A DNA stretch of 64,000 nucleotides, taken from the NCBI GenBank assembly GCA_025093555.1, contig JAIWNF010000002.1, positions 124,001 to 188,000 on the forward strand, in the 5' to 3' direction. The DNA is from Circinella umbellata (taxonomy: Eukaryota; Mucoromycota; Mucoromycetes; Mucorales; Lichtheimiaceae). Below the pieces are notes generated by a model. It made no database searches, had not been told where the DNA came from, and was given only the letters and a program-made list of their open reading frames with translations. The translations under genes and the position numbers were made by a program. This document shows, piece after piece, positions 1-13,787 of this stretch (its first letter is position 1; every line of letters starts with the position of its first letter).

Positions 1-3000
1 TTAATGAGAGTTTTTGGATATCAGGATATGATCATCAAAATCATATTGGTTTACAAATTTATTCGGGCATTCCCGTTCGGGACCGTGTAAAAAAAAATAT
101 ACATGTTGAAAACTAAAACTTTCATTTCTTTTTTGGTAAATATATTGAAACGTCCAATAGAGTATGTTAAATTCTTGAACTCCTTTAATTTCTACACCTC
201 TTTTGTTTTCATTTATTATCTATGTGCTCCATTGTAAATTATTAAAGTTATAAAAACATAGCAGTAAACAAAAAAAAAAAAGGAAAGATCTCATCTCATA
301 TTTTATTTTTTATATGTTAAACTTTCTGTAAGATAAGAAAAAAAGAGTAGAGATAAAGTCAAAAAAGGAAGGAAGTGTGATGATGATGGAAGGAAGTTTT
401 TTTATGCATGTGGAGTAGTTCATCAACGATAAGATGAAAAAATTGATTAAACCAAGGTTAATCATTCATCATCTCATGCATTTGGCTGTGTGTTGAGACT
501 AACGGAAGGGAACGTTTCTGTTATCTTATCAGAGAGAGAAACCAAAATGGGTTTATCCAACCAGAATTTGCCCGTTATGTGGATTATGAGAGATTATAGC
601 AATTGTGATCGAAATCTCCGCAAATATAGTTGGGAAAGATAAGAAATTACCTTTATTGTTATGTCATATTTTCCATATCAATCAACCATTGAAATCACCC
701 TGATGATGATGATGACGACCACGCTTATATTATCAATGATATTACTATAATAGTATACGATAATAAAACAAGGTTTTTGATGCTACTAACTACGATTGTC
801 CTTGTTGTTTATCTCTCCATATTCTACAAGTTTTTTTATTTTATTTTCGTTCTAGGTTCAATTCCTTTTTTTATTATTGATCGTTTCTATAGCCCAGGTG
901 TATAGTCTTTAATCTATGCGGTATATTTCTGAGACAGCATCAAATAGATTCATAATCATATACAGTATTATACAGTTAAATTTTACAAATTTCACTTAAC
1001 TATATAACACCCAGCTGATTTTTACACCTCCTTGTACTCCTGCAATTCCGCGAACCACATGCTAAATCATTATGTACCCCGAGATAACGAAATTTGCTTG
1101 CCGTATATGGATTTTAAAAGAAAAGGAAGGGTCTAATAAATTGGCGCCAATAAATTGCTCAAATCATCAAAAGGAGCTCCTTCATCACAGCAGCATATTT
1201 ATTGCTACCATTACCATTATTATATTTACTTCTAATTACTGTCGATCATTCAAGGATGAAGTATTGTTACGATGATGATGTGATAGTGGCAACGGGAATG
1301 TTTATTTTTTTGACTCTTCCTCAAACGATTGGATAGTTTAACCCATCTGCAGCTCCCATTTTTTATTCTGTAAGCTCTTGAATATAATACTACTAATGAT
1401 GTATCACCTTAATAATAAAGGCGTCCTTTTTTCTCCCCCAATCATCACATTACTCTCTCACTGTCTCTCCCCCGAATTGTTTTTTTTCTCATTTTGTACA
1501 ACAGCATTTTGTCTATAAACGAACATTTGCTACTTTATCCAAGTAATTTGTATATTTTGAATGTACTGGTGCCGAGTTTCGGATAAATGTGGCTATTATT
1601 ATTACTGCATGAAAGAGTGACAATAGTATAATAAACATTGATAAACCCTATGCACGAAAATACCTTGCTCTCTATTATCTTCGAGAAAAATATGATTTTA
1701 TAACCAATGCAACCATTTGATTCAAGTGATGTTTCCACTTTCAAGCTCTTAGCCAGCATATTCTTCACAGTCCGATCAACATAAAAATGGGTAAGCAACT
1801 AGTAGGAGGAGCAATGAGCTCTTTCCAAACTTTTCTTTCATTATTTAAATTGATTTAAGTTTTTAGAATTTCGGCCATGCAGCATTACGGCTGTTGAGGG
1901 AACATAAATAACCTCAGTGTTGACTAATTGAGAGCATATATACTCCCGGAAAAAAAAGTTATTTCACGTGCCAACGGAATACATATAGCTTGCTCTTAAC
2001 AACCACAGGGTCGGAATCTGTTATATACATTATCAGGTGAATAAAAAATTAGAGTACATAGCAATAGTCGGGCAGAAATATAATTCAATTGCTCATTTTC
2101 GAAATCTCAAGAGATCGACGTGAACAATCCAAACACAAGCACAACTTGCTTTATCATATACATGTATACAAGAAAACATAAAACAAATGGAAATTTTTGT
2201 TTGATGAAAATAAATGATTCTGGTATTTTATTTATTACAATTAGACCGATTCAACACAGCCCATCCTATGCATAGCCTCGTTATTTCAGCAAATATTCGC
2301 GAGTTTACAATTAATGGTCTGGGACGTTTGTATTACCATAATTTTTTTATAAAAGGAGGAGTTTTTTTTAAGTTAGTGATTCCCTGTCCTCTTGAATGGA
2401 ATTAATGCAGAACGGGGATCGGTTACCGGATTATTTCAATTATCGGTGTGTAGGTTTTACTCATGGAGCCTACCCTACAAAATTTACTTTTTAGGCAATA
2501 TATATTATTGTTTCAAAAATAGTTTTATCGGAAGATCATTGAAGGGGACAAATCAACCTAATCAGCCTTTTAATTTGTTTCATTTAATCGCTGTCGGTTT
2601 GTTGCTCTCATACTGTTATTTACAACCTTAGGCGAAAAAGATAAAAAAAAGTGTTGCTAACATACACCAAGAAATTTTATCACAAGATTTGAAAATCTTC
2701 AAAGTTCTGATGAAAATCGATGTCTAAATACTAGAGAAGGAATGAAAACGTGAATGGTTTTTTCTTTCAACTTGCCCTATACTAATATATGCTGTGTTAG
2801 ATACCAACATTACGGTCTTATTATCTTCTATTGATGTACCAACTATTATCACTGTTTTCTAACCAATAAAAATCCATTTTTGCTCAAATTCTTCAGTCCC
2901 AACATAATTCCCATAGTTATAACTTATATAAAAGATTGTATTCATAAATAATATACATTCATTTGTAAGCTCAAGTGCAAAAAAAAATCGCACAGACTAG

Positions 3001-5572
3001 CGCTTTTTTTATCGTTACGTATCATTGCTACCAAGGGAAAAGAACATGCCAGTAAGGCTTTTCTTCTTAATCAAATAATCTAAGAGTTTTATTACTTTTT
3101 TGTGGATAATATTCGAATGAGTTGGTAATAATGAACAGAAAGAGCCGACATGTTTTTATGTTACTTTCATAGTTAAATAGACTAGCTTTGCCCTGGGTGA
3201 ACTGATTATAAAAAGTATTACTCCCAACAAGTAACTATCCAAATGAAGAAATAATAGCACACCTACGTATAACCCCCCCTATGACTACTAACTGCTCACC
3301 AATTAACTTTTTAAAAGAGAAGTTTCTCACAATTAGAATATTTGCCAATACAATAACACAGCCAGTATACATTGAAGATTGTACAAACAGTTCGTTCATA
3401 CATAATAGTATCGAAGGCTTTGCCTGAATTGGCACAAACCTCTCACTTAAGTTCAACATAAGATACGAAATTACGTACGGCTCTATATAAAACTATGATT
3501 TTCCAAAAATATCAACAAGTGATAATAGGTAGTAGTAGCGGTAACAGTATTAACAACAACAAAGGTAATAAAGTTATATATTCCTTTGTCCCTAAAACTA
3601 ACGTACTCAATTTCAACAATTGTATTTAACATATTCTTCATTGTTGTTTTTCAGTTATATTTTTGTTAATCCCATGTTTTTACGAAAGCTCTACAAACAA
3701 TACGCCATACATCAATTTCAAACCATTCTTAAGCTCTATTCATTCATGCCATATCTTTTTTTTGGAATACCGTTGATGTTGAAAAACGGGATTAAAATGA
3801 ATACCATAAATCAAGAAGAATATTAGCAGCGATAATAACGACAAAGATATGGATAATGATGATGGTAGAGATAAAAAAAAATGTTACTACAAAAGCTTGG
3901 ATTTTCAGGTAGCATTGATCAACAAAACAGCTTCTCTAGTTTTGATCAAATCACAAAATACTCATCGTCTACTTTTTTTTAAAAAAATATAAACACGGAC
4001 GGAGCTTAAGCACTTTTATTTTTCACAAATCAGTTCGCGATACCTAAATTTTTCAAGATTTAGCCTATATTATACCAATTTGACCGAACATATTGCTTTT
4101 CTAATGTGTTTGGGAGAAAGGAATAGAGTTCAATTTTTGCAATTGCAACAATAATACTCCTTTTAATGTGACAAATACCGTACTCCGTTGTTTGGATCAG
4201 ATTCGAAGGTTAAAGCGTTATCAGTTGAAATATTATTATTACTGATACAGGTATTGATTTATTTGTTCGAAAGATAATTGAAATATCTAATGAATAAAAG
4301 TGTTTATAAAGAAGTATATCTTCGCCACAATTTAACAAAAGTTACATTTGAATAGAGATCACAAAGAGATGTCACCAATGCGACTCTCGATCTCCCTATA
4401 TAAATTACGGGTATTAATAGAAGCACTTTAAAATTATTAGTCGGGTAAGAATTAAGAGAGAAGGAAATGCTGGAGCTAGGAACAGATAAAGAAAGAGTAA
4501 AGGATTTTTAAGGAAGAGAAGTAAAGAAATAAAATTTTGTTTTGTTGCTCTTCATTTATAAAAAAAGGACTGAATAGCACTATATAACTGAATAAGTAAA
4601 AAAAAATAGAAAATGGGAATCGGGACATGAAGCATAAAACATGAAGATGTGGTCAAACGAATCGTCAAAATAAATAAAACTAAAAGAAAAAGAAGGTATA
4701 ATAGGATGTGCCTTTTTGCATAATGATAAAAAAAAAGTTGAGTCTGAAAACCTATTATCCAATGGAAAACCCCCGAAGAACCGTCTTTACAGGTACACTT
4801 CCAAATTCATATATGTGATTGTTTCTATATGTATTGTATAAATCAGAAATAAAAGTAATAAAATCAATTATTTGAAATTAAAAAGAGTCTTACATTTGTA
4901 GATTTATTAGATTAAAGGATTGACCATAGGGGGGTGCCTACTTGAATGTTTTTAAGAGATCTATTTAGCTAAAAAACTTAAACCTGTCAGAATTGATACT
5001 CCAAACAATACGGTAGTTACCAAGAGTATACGGTATAAAAAGAATTACTGTTAAGGTAACGGTTATATGGACAAAGTTTTTAAATAGACTACGTATTGAG
5101 GCATTCAAACCGTCATATAGGTGATTAAAAAGCTATAATTGAATCTTCATAAGGTATCAGATAATTTATGCAGTTGCTCAAATAGGCCCATAATTAGATG
5201 GCACAGAAGCATATATAAACGTCATTTATAAAAGTCTCAAATGATATGGAATAGGATTTTTCTCTAACACGGTTTGATTATGAAATATCTGGCCATTAGT
5301 TTTTCCCCAGAAATAATATATAAAGTGCGCATTATAAAGTAGGTATAATAATAATAGCAATAATAAATAACAATGTATTAAATAATAATAATAGTAATAA
5401 AAGAAAAATATTGGAAAGGCATCAAGCCACTTTCCAAGATTCAATAATGCGATTTTGTATATAGCAAATTGGATAATATATATATAAGACTACATCCAAC
5501 AGATTAAAGAACAAAAGCACACATATAAATAAATAATAAAAAATACATATATAAACCTAGAAAGACTTTCTT
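1..5572. other. Intergenic desert, no intact gene
   Basis: This stretch is AT-rich, with short homopolymer runs and only short open frames, none with a recognisable domain. The minus strand between about 1535 and 2060 keeps protein-like frames broken by stops (see findings). A T8A7 mirror run lies at 3973-3987. The last few hundred bases (about 5220-5572) lie downstream of the lactate permease stop and probably include its 3' UTR. I saw no tRNA, rRNA or intact transposon. Confidence 0.6.
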
Positions 5573-8254
5573 TTAAGCAGAAGGAACGTCAAGAACTTCA
5601 TCACCTGGAGGAATAATACCTGGCGTACCGAATTGTTGGATACAAGCAATCATACCCATAATTGAACACATAAAAATGGAGTGAAGAACTGTTTTACGGA
5701 AAACATAGCCTTCACGTCCTTGCATTTGAATAGTCGACACGCCAGTCGACAGGGTTTGGGGAGAAATCATTTTGGCAGTGACAGCACCACTGGAATTAGT
5801 TGAAGCCATCAAAACTGCAGATAAACCAATTTGACGGGCAGCAACGACTTGCAAGTTGCCGAAAAGCGAATTAGCAGAAGTATCACTTCCAGATAAGAAG
5901 CAAGCAACCCAACCGAGCCAAGCGGATAAGAAAGGGAATGCGTTTCCAACGGAGGCAAGGGTCATACCAATGGTATAAACAATACCTGAAAAGTTGTAAA
6001 GATAAGCAAGTGCCATAATGAATGACACAGTAAGAACGGGCATCCATAATTGTAAAATTGTGTCTTTCAATGCGCGTGGAATGACGCGCGGGCTGACTCC
6101 GCTGTAAAGGACAAGACAGGTAAATGGAATATTGGAAATAAGAATAGCGGTTCCAGTGGCTAATGGTTCAAAAGTCCAAATAGCGTCATATTTCTTTCCA
6201 TATAAAGTTAACCAAACCTAGTGATTATTTATAAAGTGAATCGCACTCCATGTTAGTAAAAAAAAAAATAAGATTTTCTCACATTTATTATCGAAATCTT
6301 TTCTAAGCTATTATATATATACTTCATATAGTGATATACTTACTCTTTGATGAAGTTGTGGCCATTGAACTTTGACAGCACCGTGTATAGGAACTTTAGC
6401 AAAAGACCAGCTATAAAAGATTATAATATATATATATATATGTGTGTATGAATAAAAACCGAGCCTTTATGAGGACTAGCACGATTAAACTTCAAATTAT
6501 ATTTTTTTTCTGCTTACATAATCACCACGACTACAATTGATACCCAAGGGGACCATGCAAGGATCGATTCCCATAATGTTGGTTTAACAACTTCAGAAAG
6601 AGGTGTAATGGCTTCAGGATTGGGTGGTTCGTCTGTACCATCGTCTGATTTATTATTATGAGAAACTTCAGCTTTTTCATCCGTTTGCTGTTCACCTTCA
6701 TTTTCAATTCTTTGATCAACTTCTTTGGCTACTTCTTCATCATCTTTACGTGTATCTGCGGAAAATGTACATGCATATTCTTCTCTGTAAGGGGGCTTCC
6801 AGAAACGCAAGAAAACGATCAAACTGATCAAAGAGGCTAAACCAGCAATTAAATCAGGTAATTCTGGACCCACAAAATTAGCGAAGATAGCCTATTTTAA
6901 TAGCAATTGCATAAAATAATCTTTAGCTCACATTTTTCTTTTTTTTAAAATAGTTGTATTTATGCGTGTTTAGTTTATACGAATATATATATATATATAT
7001 ACCTGGAATAAGGCAAAAGAAACACCTGCAACAAGAGCGGCAGGCCAGCATTCGATCAATCCCCCTCGGATACCGGCATAAAAGGTGACTGCATAAAGTG
7101 GTAAAAAGACACTGACAAATGGAAGTTGACGACCCATCATAGCTGATAAAGATTGAACAGGAAGACCGGTCAAGTTTGCCAGTGTTGTAACTGGAATACC
7201 CAACGCACCAAAAGCAACAGGGGTCGTATCAAAAATAAGAACGTAAGTCAAAGCCTTGACTTTATCGAAACTAAATAATAGAAAATAGAAGAGAATGAAT
7301 TTTTCTATCTTTTAGCTTATATTCATTTGCCAAACTCATTTTTCTTTGTGTTTAACGTACCCAAGTGATACAAGTAATGCAGAGCAAATGGCACCAGGGG
7401 TACCAAAGCCAGCGACACCTATTTTTTTTAGTTAGTGGAAAAAGTTGCATAAAGTATGGTGTTCGTAATCCCTGCAGCCCCTCCCCCTTTTTTCTGTCTC
7501 TTTTAATACCTTCCAATAAAGCACCAAAGGCGTATCCAATAACTAACAATAAGACACGCATATCGGGTGGTGTATTTGTAACAATCCATCGTCGGAAAAT
7601 ATCAAATATACCAGATCGTACTGCAATGTTATATACAAACCTAATATGAAAAAAAAATTAATAAATCAAAAAAAATAATCATTCACTCTTATTTTCATTT
7701 CTAAAAAAAAGTTTCAAAATGCAGATAAGGAGTTTATGTACTCACATTGCGTTAATCTTTAAATAAAAATTTTAACATAAGAAAAATATTAAGTTAGTAA
7801 TCTTTCAGGGTTGATAACAACAAAATTAAAGAGATAAAAATGAGAGTTCAAAGCATACCACGATCCACATAATCGGCCAATTAGCAAAAACGATCCCATT
7901 TCCAATCGACTGAAATGCTTGTTGTGCCGGCATATGCCACCCAAATATAGCTATGAATATACTAAAAGAAATATCATGTAATCAAAAATATCAGTAACAT
8001 TTAAATACCGTTTTTGATAAATAATTGTCGCCATAAACAAAGTAAAATGCATTTCAATACCTAACAATCAACCCTGCTAACGATGAAAAATGAGCTGGAA
8101 TACGGAAAACACCCAACATTACCAAAACGACAAGGAGTGGAATAACACCTACAAAGAAGGACCCAACAAGACTATCACCTATCGGAGCGATGGGCTGAAT
8201 AAAAAGTCCCTCTTCATAGGCTTCCGGTTTGATTGGAGGATGGTTTGTAGACAT
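5573..8254 (-). CDS. lldP: L-lactate permease, LctP/LldP family
   Basis: Proton-coupled lactate (possibly glycolate) uptake carrier, a polytopic membrane protein. Nine exons join in frame to 616 aa: 8061-8254, 7859-7961, 7746-7756, 7510-7640, 7361-7418, 7003-7270, 6518-6891, 6344-6410 and 5573-6217. All introns are GT-AG. Family landmarks run in the usual order: IFGWHMP, PIMWIVINA, the run from LLVIGYAFGALLEG into GFGTP, FDTTPVAFGALGIP, GRQLPF, and near the end SGSDTSANSLFGNLQ with NSSGAVTAKMISPQ. At about 551 aa the E. coli protein is shorter; the excess is mainly an Asp/Glu/Lys-rich hydrophilic insert at about residues 300-345. The start at 8254 is the first Met before the conserved region. 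The family is mainly bacterial, so horizontal origin is possible, but the introns show it is settled in this genome. Family assignment is very secure; substrate is inferred. Confidence 0.93.
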
Positions 8255-8967
8255 ACTACTTTTTAAATGATGAAAGCTATTTATAAAGAGAAAAAGAAAA
8301 AAAAAGTAAAGAAAAAAGTACAAGTAAAGGGAAAAAAAAGTATAAAAATAAAAGAAAAAGGAACAAAAAAACTGCTCAGGTTTATTTTCTTAGCTGATTA
8401 TATATCTGTAGGTTTTTAAGTAAAACCCCCTTCAATAAAAAAAAAACCAGATTCAATAACACAAGATTTAATCGATTCAGAGGAAAGATAGTTTTCTCAT
8501 GCGGGGTTCAACAAAAAAAAAAATGTTTGCCAAAAATTGTGGGGTAATGAATTTGTGGTAAAGATAATATTTTTTTTGGTTATACCTTTTATTTAATGAT
8601 ATAGCACAGCCAGAAACAAATAAAAAAATGAATCGAAAGTTTTATGACCGTCGTATAATAGAACAACGAAGTCTAAAAAAGTTTTACAGTAACAATAAAC
8701 ATTTATTATTATTGAAGGTGAGGGGATGATGGTGACAATGAATAAGAGAATTAACAAAAAGGCTTTCTTCTTCCCCCGTGTTCGTCCGACTTTTGAGAGT
8801 TTTGTGATCTAATAATGACACTATAGCACTATACAAAGATTATGTGTGAGAATTTGCCAAAACAGAACACACAACATACCATAGTTTCTTAACCTTATGC
8901 TATTATGTTCTTTTTACACAAACCCCAATATAATGTTATATAGTGTGCACAATTATACTTGCTACAG

Positions 8968-9629
8968 CTACTTAAAACTATACCTGATCTGGTGTTCGTT
9001 GACTTTTTTCCTTATATGGCTCTATTGTATTACATTTTGATTTGCAAAGTAGAAGAGCGCGGTTTCTCTATTTTGGGGATCTACACCCAACCGAATGCAA
9101 TTTCTAACACAGAAGAATCCCAATTCTGGTGCCCGTGTGTAATAATGATTCCGATCACTTATCTAATAAGTCTTTTGCAATGGGTAAAGATGTCGTTATG
9201 TTCCATTTGAGAAGTTTGTTCTTAAAAGATGTAGGATGTTCCTGAAGAACCCGACGATATGTACTATAGTATTCTTGAATTTTGTTTGAGACCATACGAG
9301 TGGCTTTTGCTGCGTTATATAACATTACACTATACACAAGATAACCGGATAAGAAATATCTTCAAACTTATTTTGTTCCACCATATATATTGTCGATGAC
9401 AACACTGACACCAGTAGTCCATATAACCGAGCAACAATAAGCGAAAATAAATAAAAAGTAAAACTGCTGCACATATCAGTAACTAATTTGTTGCACGGCG
9501 ATGGTATTACGATCGACCCCAGTTATTGTTATGAACAAACCAAAGCTTTTCATTCAAAAAATAGGAATAGCCTGAGTGTCTCCATATGGTTTCTTCCACG
9601 GGGAATTTAAACCTATCGACTATTTTACT
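8968..9629 (-). pseudogene. Decayed coding region, family unknown
   Basis: Read on the minus strand, successive frames give protein-like segments broken by stops and frameshifts: VDRFKFPVEETIWRHSGYSY (from about 9623), then VEQNKFEDISYPVILCIV, then ATRMVSNKIQEYYSTYRRVL (near 9300), then, after a frame change near 9145, YYTRAPELGFFCVRNCIRLG and DPQNRETALFYFANQN. The mix of charged, aromatic and small residues is unlike random AT-rich translation, and the segments follow one another in the same order on one strand. I do not recognise the family; a transposon protein or a lost host gene are both possible. Boundaries are approximate. Confidence 0.4.
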
Positions 9630-12537
9630 TTAGATGGCCTGAGAAATTCTTATTTCAAAAAAGAATAAGTTGTTGAATGTTTAGGGGGGGAGATGATGAG
9701 GCGAGAAAAGAAATAAAAAGAGGCATGTTAAAATGCAGAGCTATTATTTTACGCTCTTTCGCCCTCGTACACCCCCAAAATAAATATTATTTGGGCTTTT
9801 TTGTACAATAAAAAAAATTTATCCAAAATTGATATGTGGGTCACATGCACCAAAATAAAAAAATTTTACTTATTTCTTTTTGTGTGAGAAAAAATTAATG
9901 GATGGGAGAGTACTGAAATACCAGTTTTTTGACACAATAAGGATAAAATGTTCGCAAAGCCAGGAAAGTTTATGACCAATGAAGAAGTGTATTACTACAC
10001 GTGATAACTGCTTTTTTTCTTTCCTTTTTTTGGTTATCACTCTATATAGGTAACACGGCATATCTAAAACTGGAGTGTCTGTGCCACATCATATATCTTT
10101 TTCTTACCTAAACATAGCTCTAACTGCAGTAATGGCTGTTGTCATAACTACGAAATAATTGAACATTACGATTGACGACCAATGAATATATTCTTATTTA
10201 ATTATGTCCAGTATACTATTTAGTAAAGTATGAAACAGGTTAAATCAGTTCGTTTTCAGGTTTCTTGATCCGGTCAGCTCAGTAATAGTTTTCTCTTTAA
10301 AAAAAATGAGTGTGCGAGTAGCTCCAACGCCAGCCACGTTCAATAAATTTTAAAGAACTTAGGAAGAATCAAATGATTACGTAATTAGTGACTTTGAAGT
10401 CGAATTATTATATGAATGACAAATACTAAAAAATTCTCTCTGTTATGTGTTTCTTATATTATGTTTTGTCCGCTAATAAGTAAATAACAACAAAACTAGC
10501 CAAATATATAGTAAACAAAAAGCCAATTATATTACTACTTATAAAATAATAATGAATAACTACTACATGTGAGCATTTACATCACACTTACTAGAACTAT
10601 TTTAACGAGAAACATAGTAGAATGATACTATCAATATATTCCAATTTTGATTTTTTTTTCTAAGAAAAAAGAGTCCTCATTTTGGAGTGGCTACATTTTA
10701 TTCGTTATGTTAACGTTTAAATCCGATGTATCCGATTTATAGGGAATGGAGTCAGACCTGTGCTACTCGCAATTCTCAATTTGGTTCGGTTTAACGAATT
10801 TAAACTTGTTAGCAAGTGCTATCGATAAAATATATATAATTGAACAAGCGATAAAAGAAAATTAGGAAACATGCTATTGTAAATGAATCATTAGATATTG
10901 GACGAAATAACGTATGCTATGATGAATACTCATGAGAAAAACGTATAAATATCTTACTCTATGTTAATAGGGTGGTCTTCAAGAAGATTTATCTTTAAAC
11001 TTTAGCTAAATGTTTTGCAAACATTTAATTCATAACCACTAGATGTACGATATAAGAAAAGGTTTAAATTTGAGCTTTTAATGCTTCTTAATTTTGTTAT
11101 TTTATGTGTAGTAAGAATCGGATATTTCATTTCGTAAGCACAATATTGATAGCTTACGTATGCAATAATCTTATTCTTAGTAACTCTAACTCGACATGAT
11201 ATATTTAAGGTTAGACTGTTTCACCCCAAGCAACCTTGACTTTTTTTCTCATATTATCAAGAAAAAGAAAATTTCCCATTGATACCATCGCTTTTGTTGT
11301 TGTGCGCTGAATATTACTCACTTATTATTACAAGTGTCTACCTTTTTTAATACCATATTTACTCAATATATCATTTATCTTAAAATCGTTTTTCGTACGA
11401 ATTAAAAAAAGCGGGACTGGATGGAAAAAAAGCATTCCCATTTCACAAATTGTCCAAGCCTATTATTATCAATCAGCCAACAATATATCTATTGTACGAC
11501 GTTACATTTTTCAAACAATACGCGATCAGTAAAAAAAAATGCGGGGTAAAAAAAAATTACCATTTGGTGTGGGCTATAAATGCATCTTATAATTTGCTTC
11601 TGTTAATCTTTTCATTTATTTTTTTAATTGAGAATAAAAAAGTCATGGGAGTAATACAGTGATAAGCAACACAGTAGATGTTACTACACGTGTACTTACC
11701 AAACCAAATCACAATAAGGTACTCATGTGTAATACGTTATACCAGAGTAAAAAAGTGAAATATATGTTGCGTAACTTAATAATAATGTAATATAATACCA
11801 CATTTTATAATGCTTATCTTCAATTATGAAGATTATTAAGGCTGATATGTGCTAAAGTAAAAATGAATAAATAAAACCAGTTGTAATAGATCATATTGAT
11901 TAACTCACTCGAATTCGTAAACTATAATTATATAGCAACAGCCAATGGCTATATCAAACAACACATGCTTCGAATGGTATCTTGTTTTAGAATCTCAATG
12001 TTTAATTATAAGTATGTAGATAAAACACTACTATAAAAAAAGCAGTGTAACAGATTTTAGAGTGTTACTAGATTCTTTATATTATGTAATATAGCATATA
12101 TATAGAAATAAATATGAGGAAGTGAGTTTGGGAATCAGAATTAACTTTTTCTTTAAAAAAAAGATTAATGTACGTAAATTAGAATAATAAGACTCCCTAA
12201 ACTGACAAGATTTTATTATAACTTGTACAATATCTACTGAATTGATGACAAAAAATAATAACGTCCTAGCGCTACGTATATAAATCTTTGATGCTTCAAT
12301 TTTTTGAGAACATTAAATCACGCTTTAATATTCAATAGAAAAAAAGTATCTAATTATATATGCCGGTTCTTCTGTGATGTATACTTTCTTGTTGAAAACG
12401 CGCGTAGTACTCTCTGATCGGCTTCATGTACAGACATATTTTAACTATACACTGTTATGTAACATTATATACATTTATAATATCGACAGTCTCTGTTGGA
12501 GTACCGGTGTCAGGTGACACTGTATCTAGATACATGT

Positions 12538-13310
12538 TTAAATTCTTCTCCAAAGATTTGTATGTCTGTATAGCCACAATTCATTTTTCCTTCCCTTTTG
12601 CCAAATTCCTAGTACCACTCAATCCAATTGCATTCGCAGTGGAATTTGGGAAACATCATAATTAGATGGCGTTAATCTTCTATTGCTTCTATAATTCACT
12701 TTTTTGTTCTCTGAAGCCACGCTATAGTGACCTAGTAGATGCTGCACACAACAAAGATAATCATTAGTTTTCTTACATTCAACTTGTATGGTGTATTTTC
12801 AAATTATAAATTTTATACTTCTTATGTTCTTCTGAAATACGTTGAATACCTTTAACTCGTTTAATTCTTGGAATTTCCAAAGTGGCATATATCTTCTGCA
12901 CCCGTTCTTCATCATCGTTATTATTCTGATAGTCGTCTGTATCGTACACTATTTCAATAACTCCGTTCGACTCCCGTCAATAGTTATATGTTTCAAAATT
13001 TTCTCGTCTCTGCTAAGTGGACCAAAACTATAAACTTTGAAAGCCTAAGGTGTTTTATTTTTATCAAAATTAAAAAAGTAAACCAAAATTTTGGTCTTTT
13101 GATGTCAAGAATCACGGATCTTGGACTACATTGTTTGAATAGAAACGCATAAAAAGTCCTTAGGCATTTGAAAATCATGGCTATTTAAGAAGATGGAATG
13201 GACCATAAACGCATCTGTATCTAGATTTACTGTTCTGCGTTGTACACAGTAGCAGTATGCCAATAACTGTGATGTACTTTACGTATTATGTGCTTCCTTG
13301 GAAGTTGTTG
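12538..13310 (-). pseudogene. Decayed coding region, family unknown
   Basis: Minus-strand frames look like protein but are interrupted. The clearest is a stretch between stops ending at 12779 that reads IEIVYDTDDYQNNNDDEERV and then QKIYATLEIPRIKRVKGIQR. It is preceded in another frame by GPLSRDEKILKHITIDGS and by NLDTDAFMVHSIFLNSHDF. It is followed at 12619-12741 by an open run beginning HLLGHYSVASENKKVNYRSN. No start codon or family is clear. The charged composition supports a real protein ancestor, but chance cannot be excluded in such AT-rich DNA. Confidence 0.3.
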
Positions 13311-13787
13311 TCATTTGGCTCATTCCCAATGTACCTATAATAGTTTATAGATTATATTAGTTAGGTGATTCATCCCCTGGATACTGGGAATGTGGGGAGT
13401 TTTGTTATTTTCAACCATATAATATAATGGGAAACAACTCTCATGATTATCAATGACTTTATTAATCACAAGTAACAATGCTAATATATAGTATTGGTTA
13501 AAATTATTTATATATATTCTGTTAAAATTATTTCCTTGTATTCGCCTTTGACACCATAGACCCCGATAATTTCATCTCCCGCTTCTTCAATAAAATGCCC
13601 ATGAATGGAGTGCATGAAGTTAATGGGTTCCACTGTAAACGTAGTAAGCATTTATAAACAACTGATATACATGCAAGCTTTTTGAAAGAGCTCACTGGGA
13701 CACCATGTATCAAAATATAAACGAACAAGAATTGTGTGAGACTTTGATTGGAATACGGCATTAAGGAAAATGAGGTGTAAAACCCGC

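Noticed and set aside
13082..13095. 14-bp perfect palindrome ACCAAAATTTTGGT
   Set aside because: Short AT-rich palindromes are expected by chance in DNA of this composition, and it is far from any gene start.
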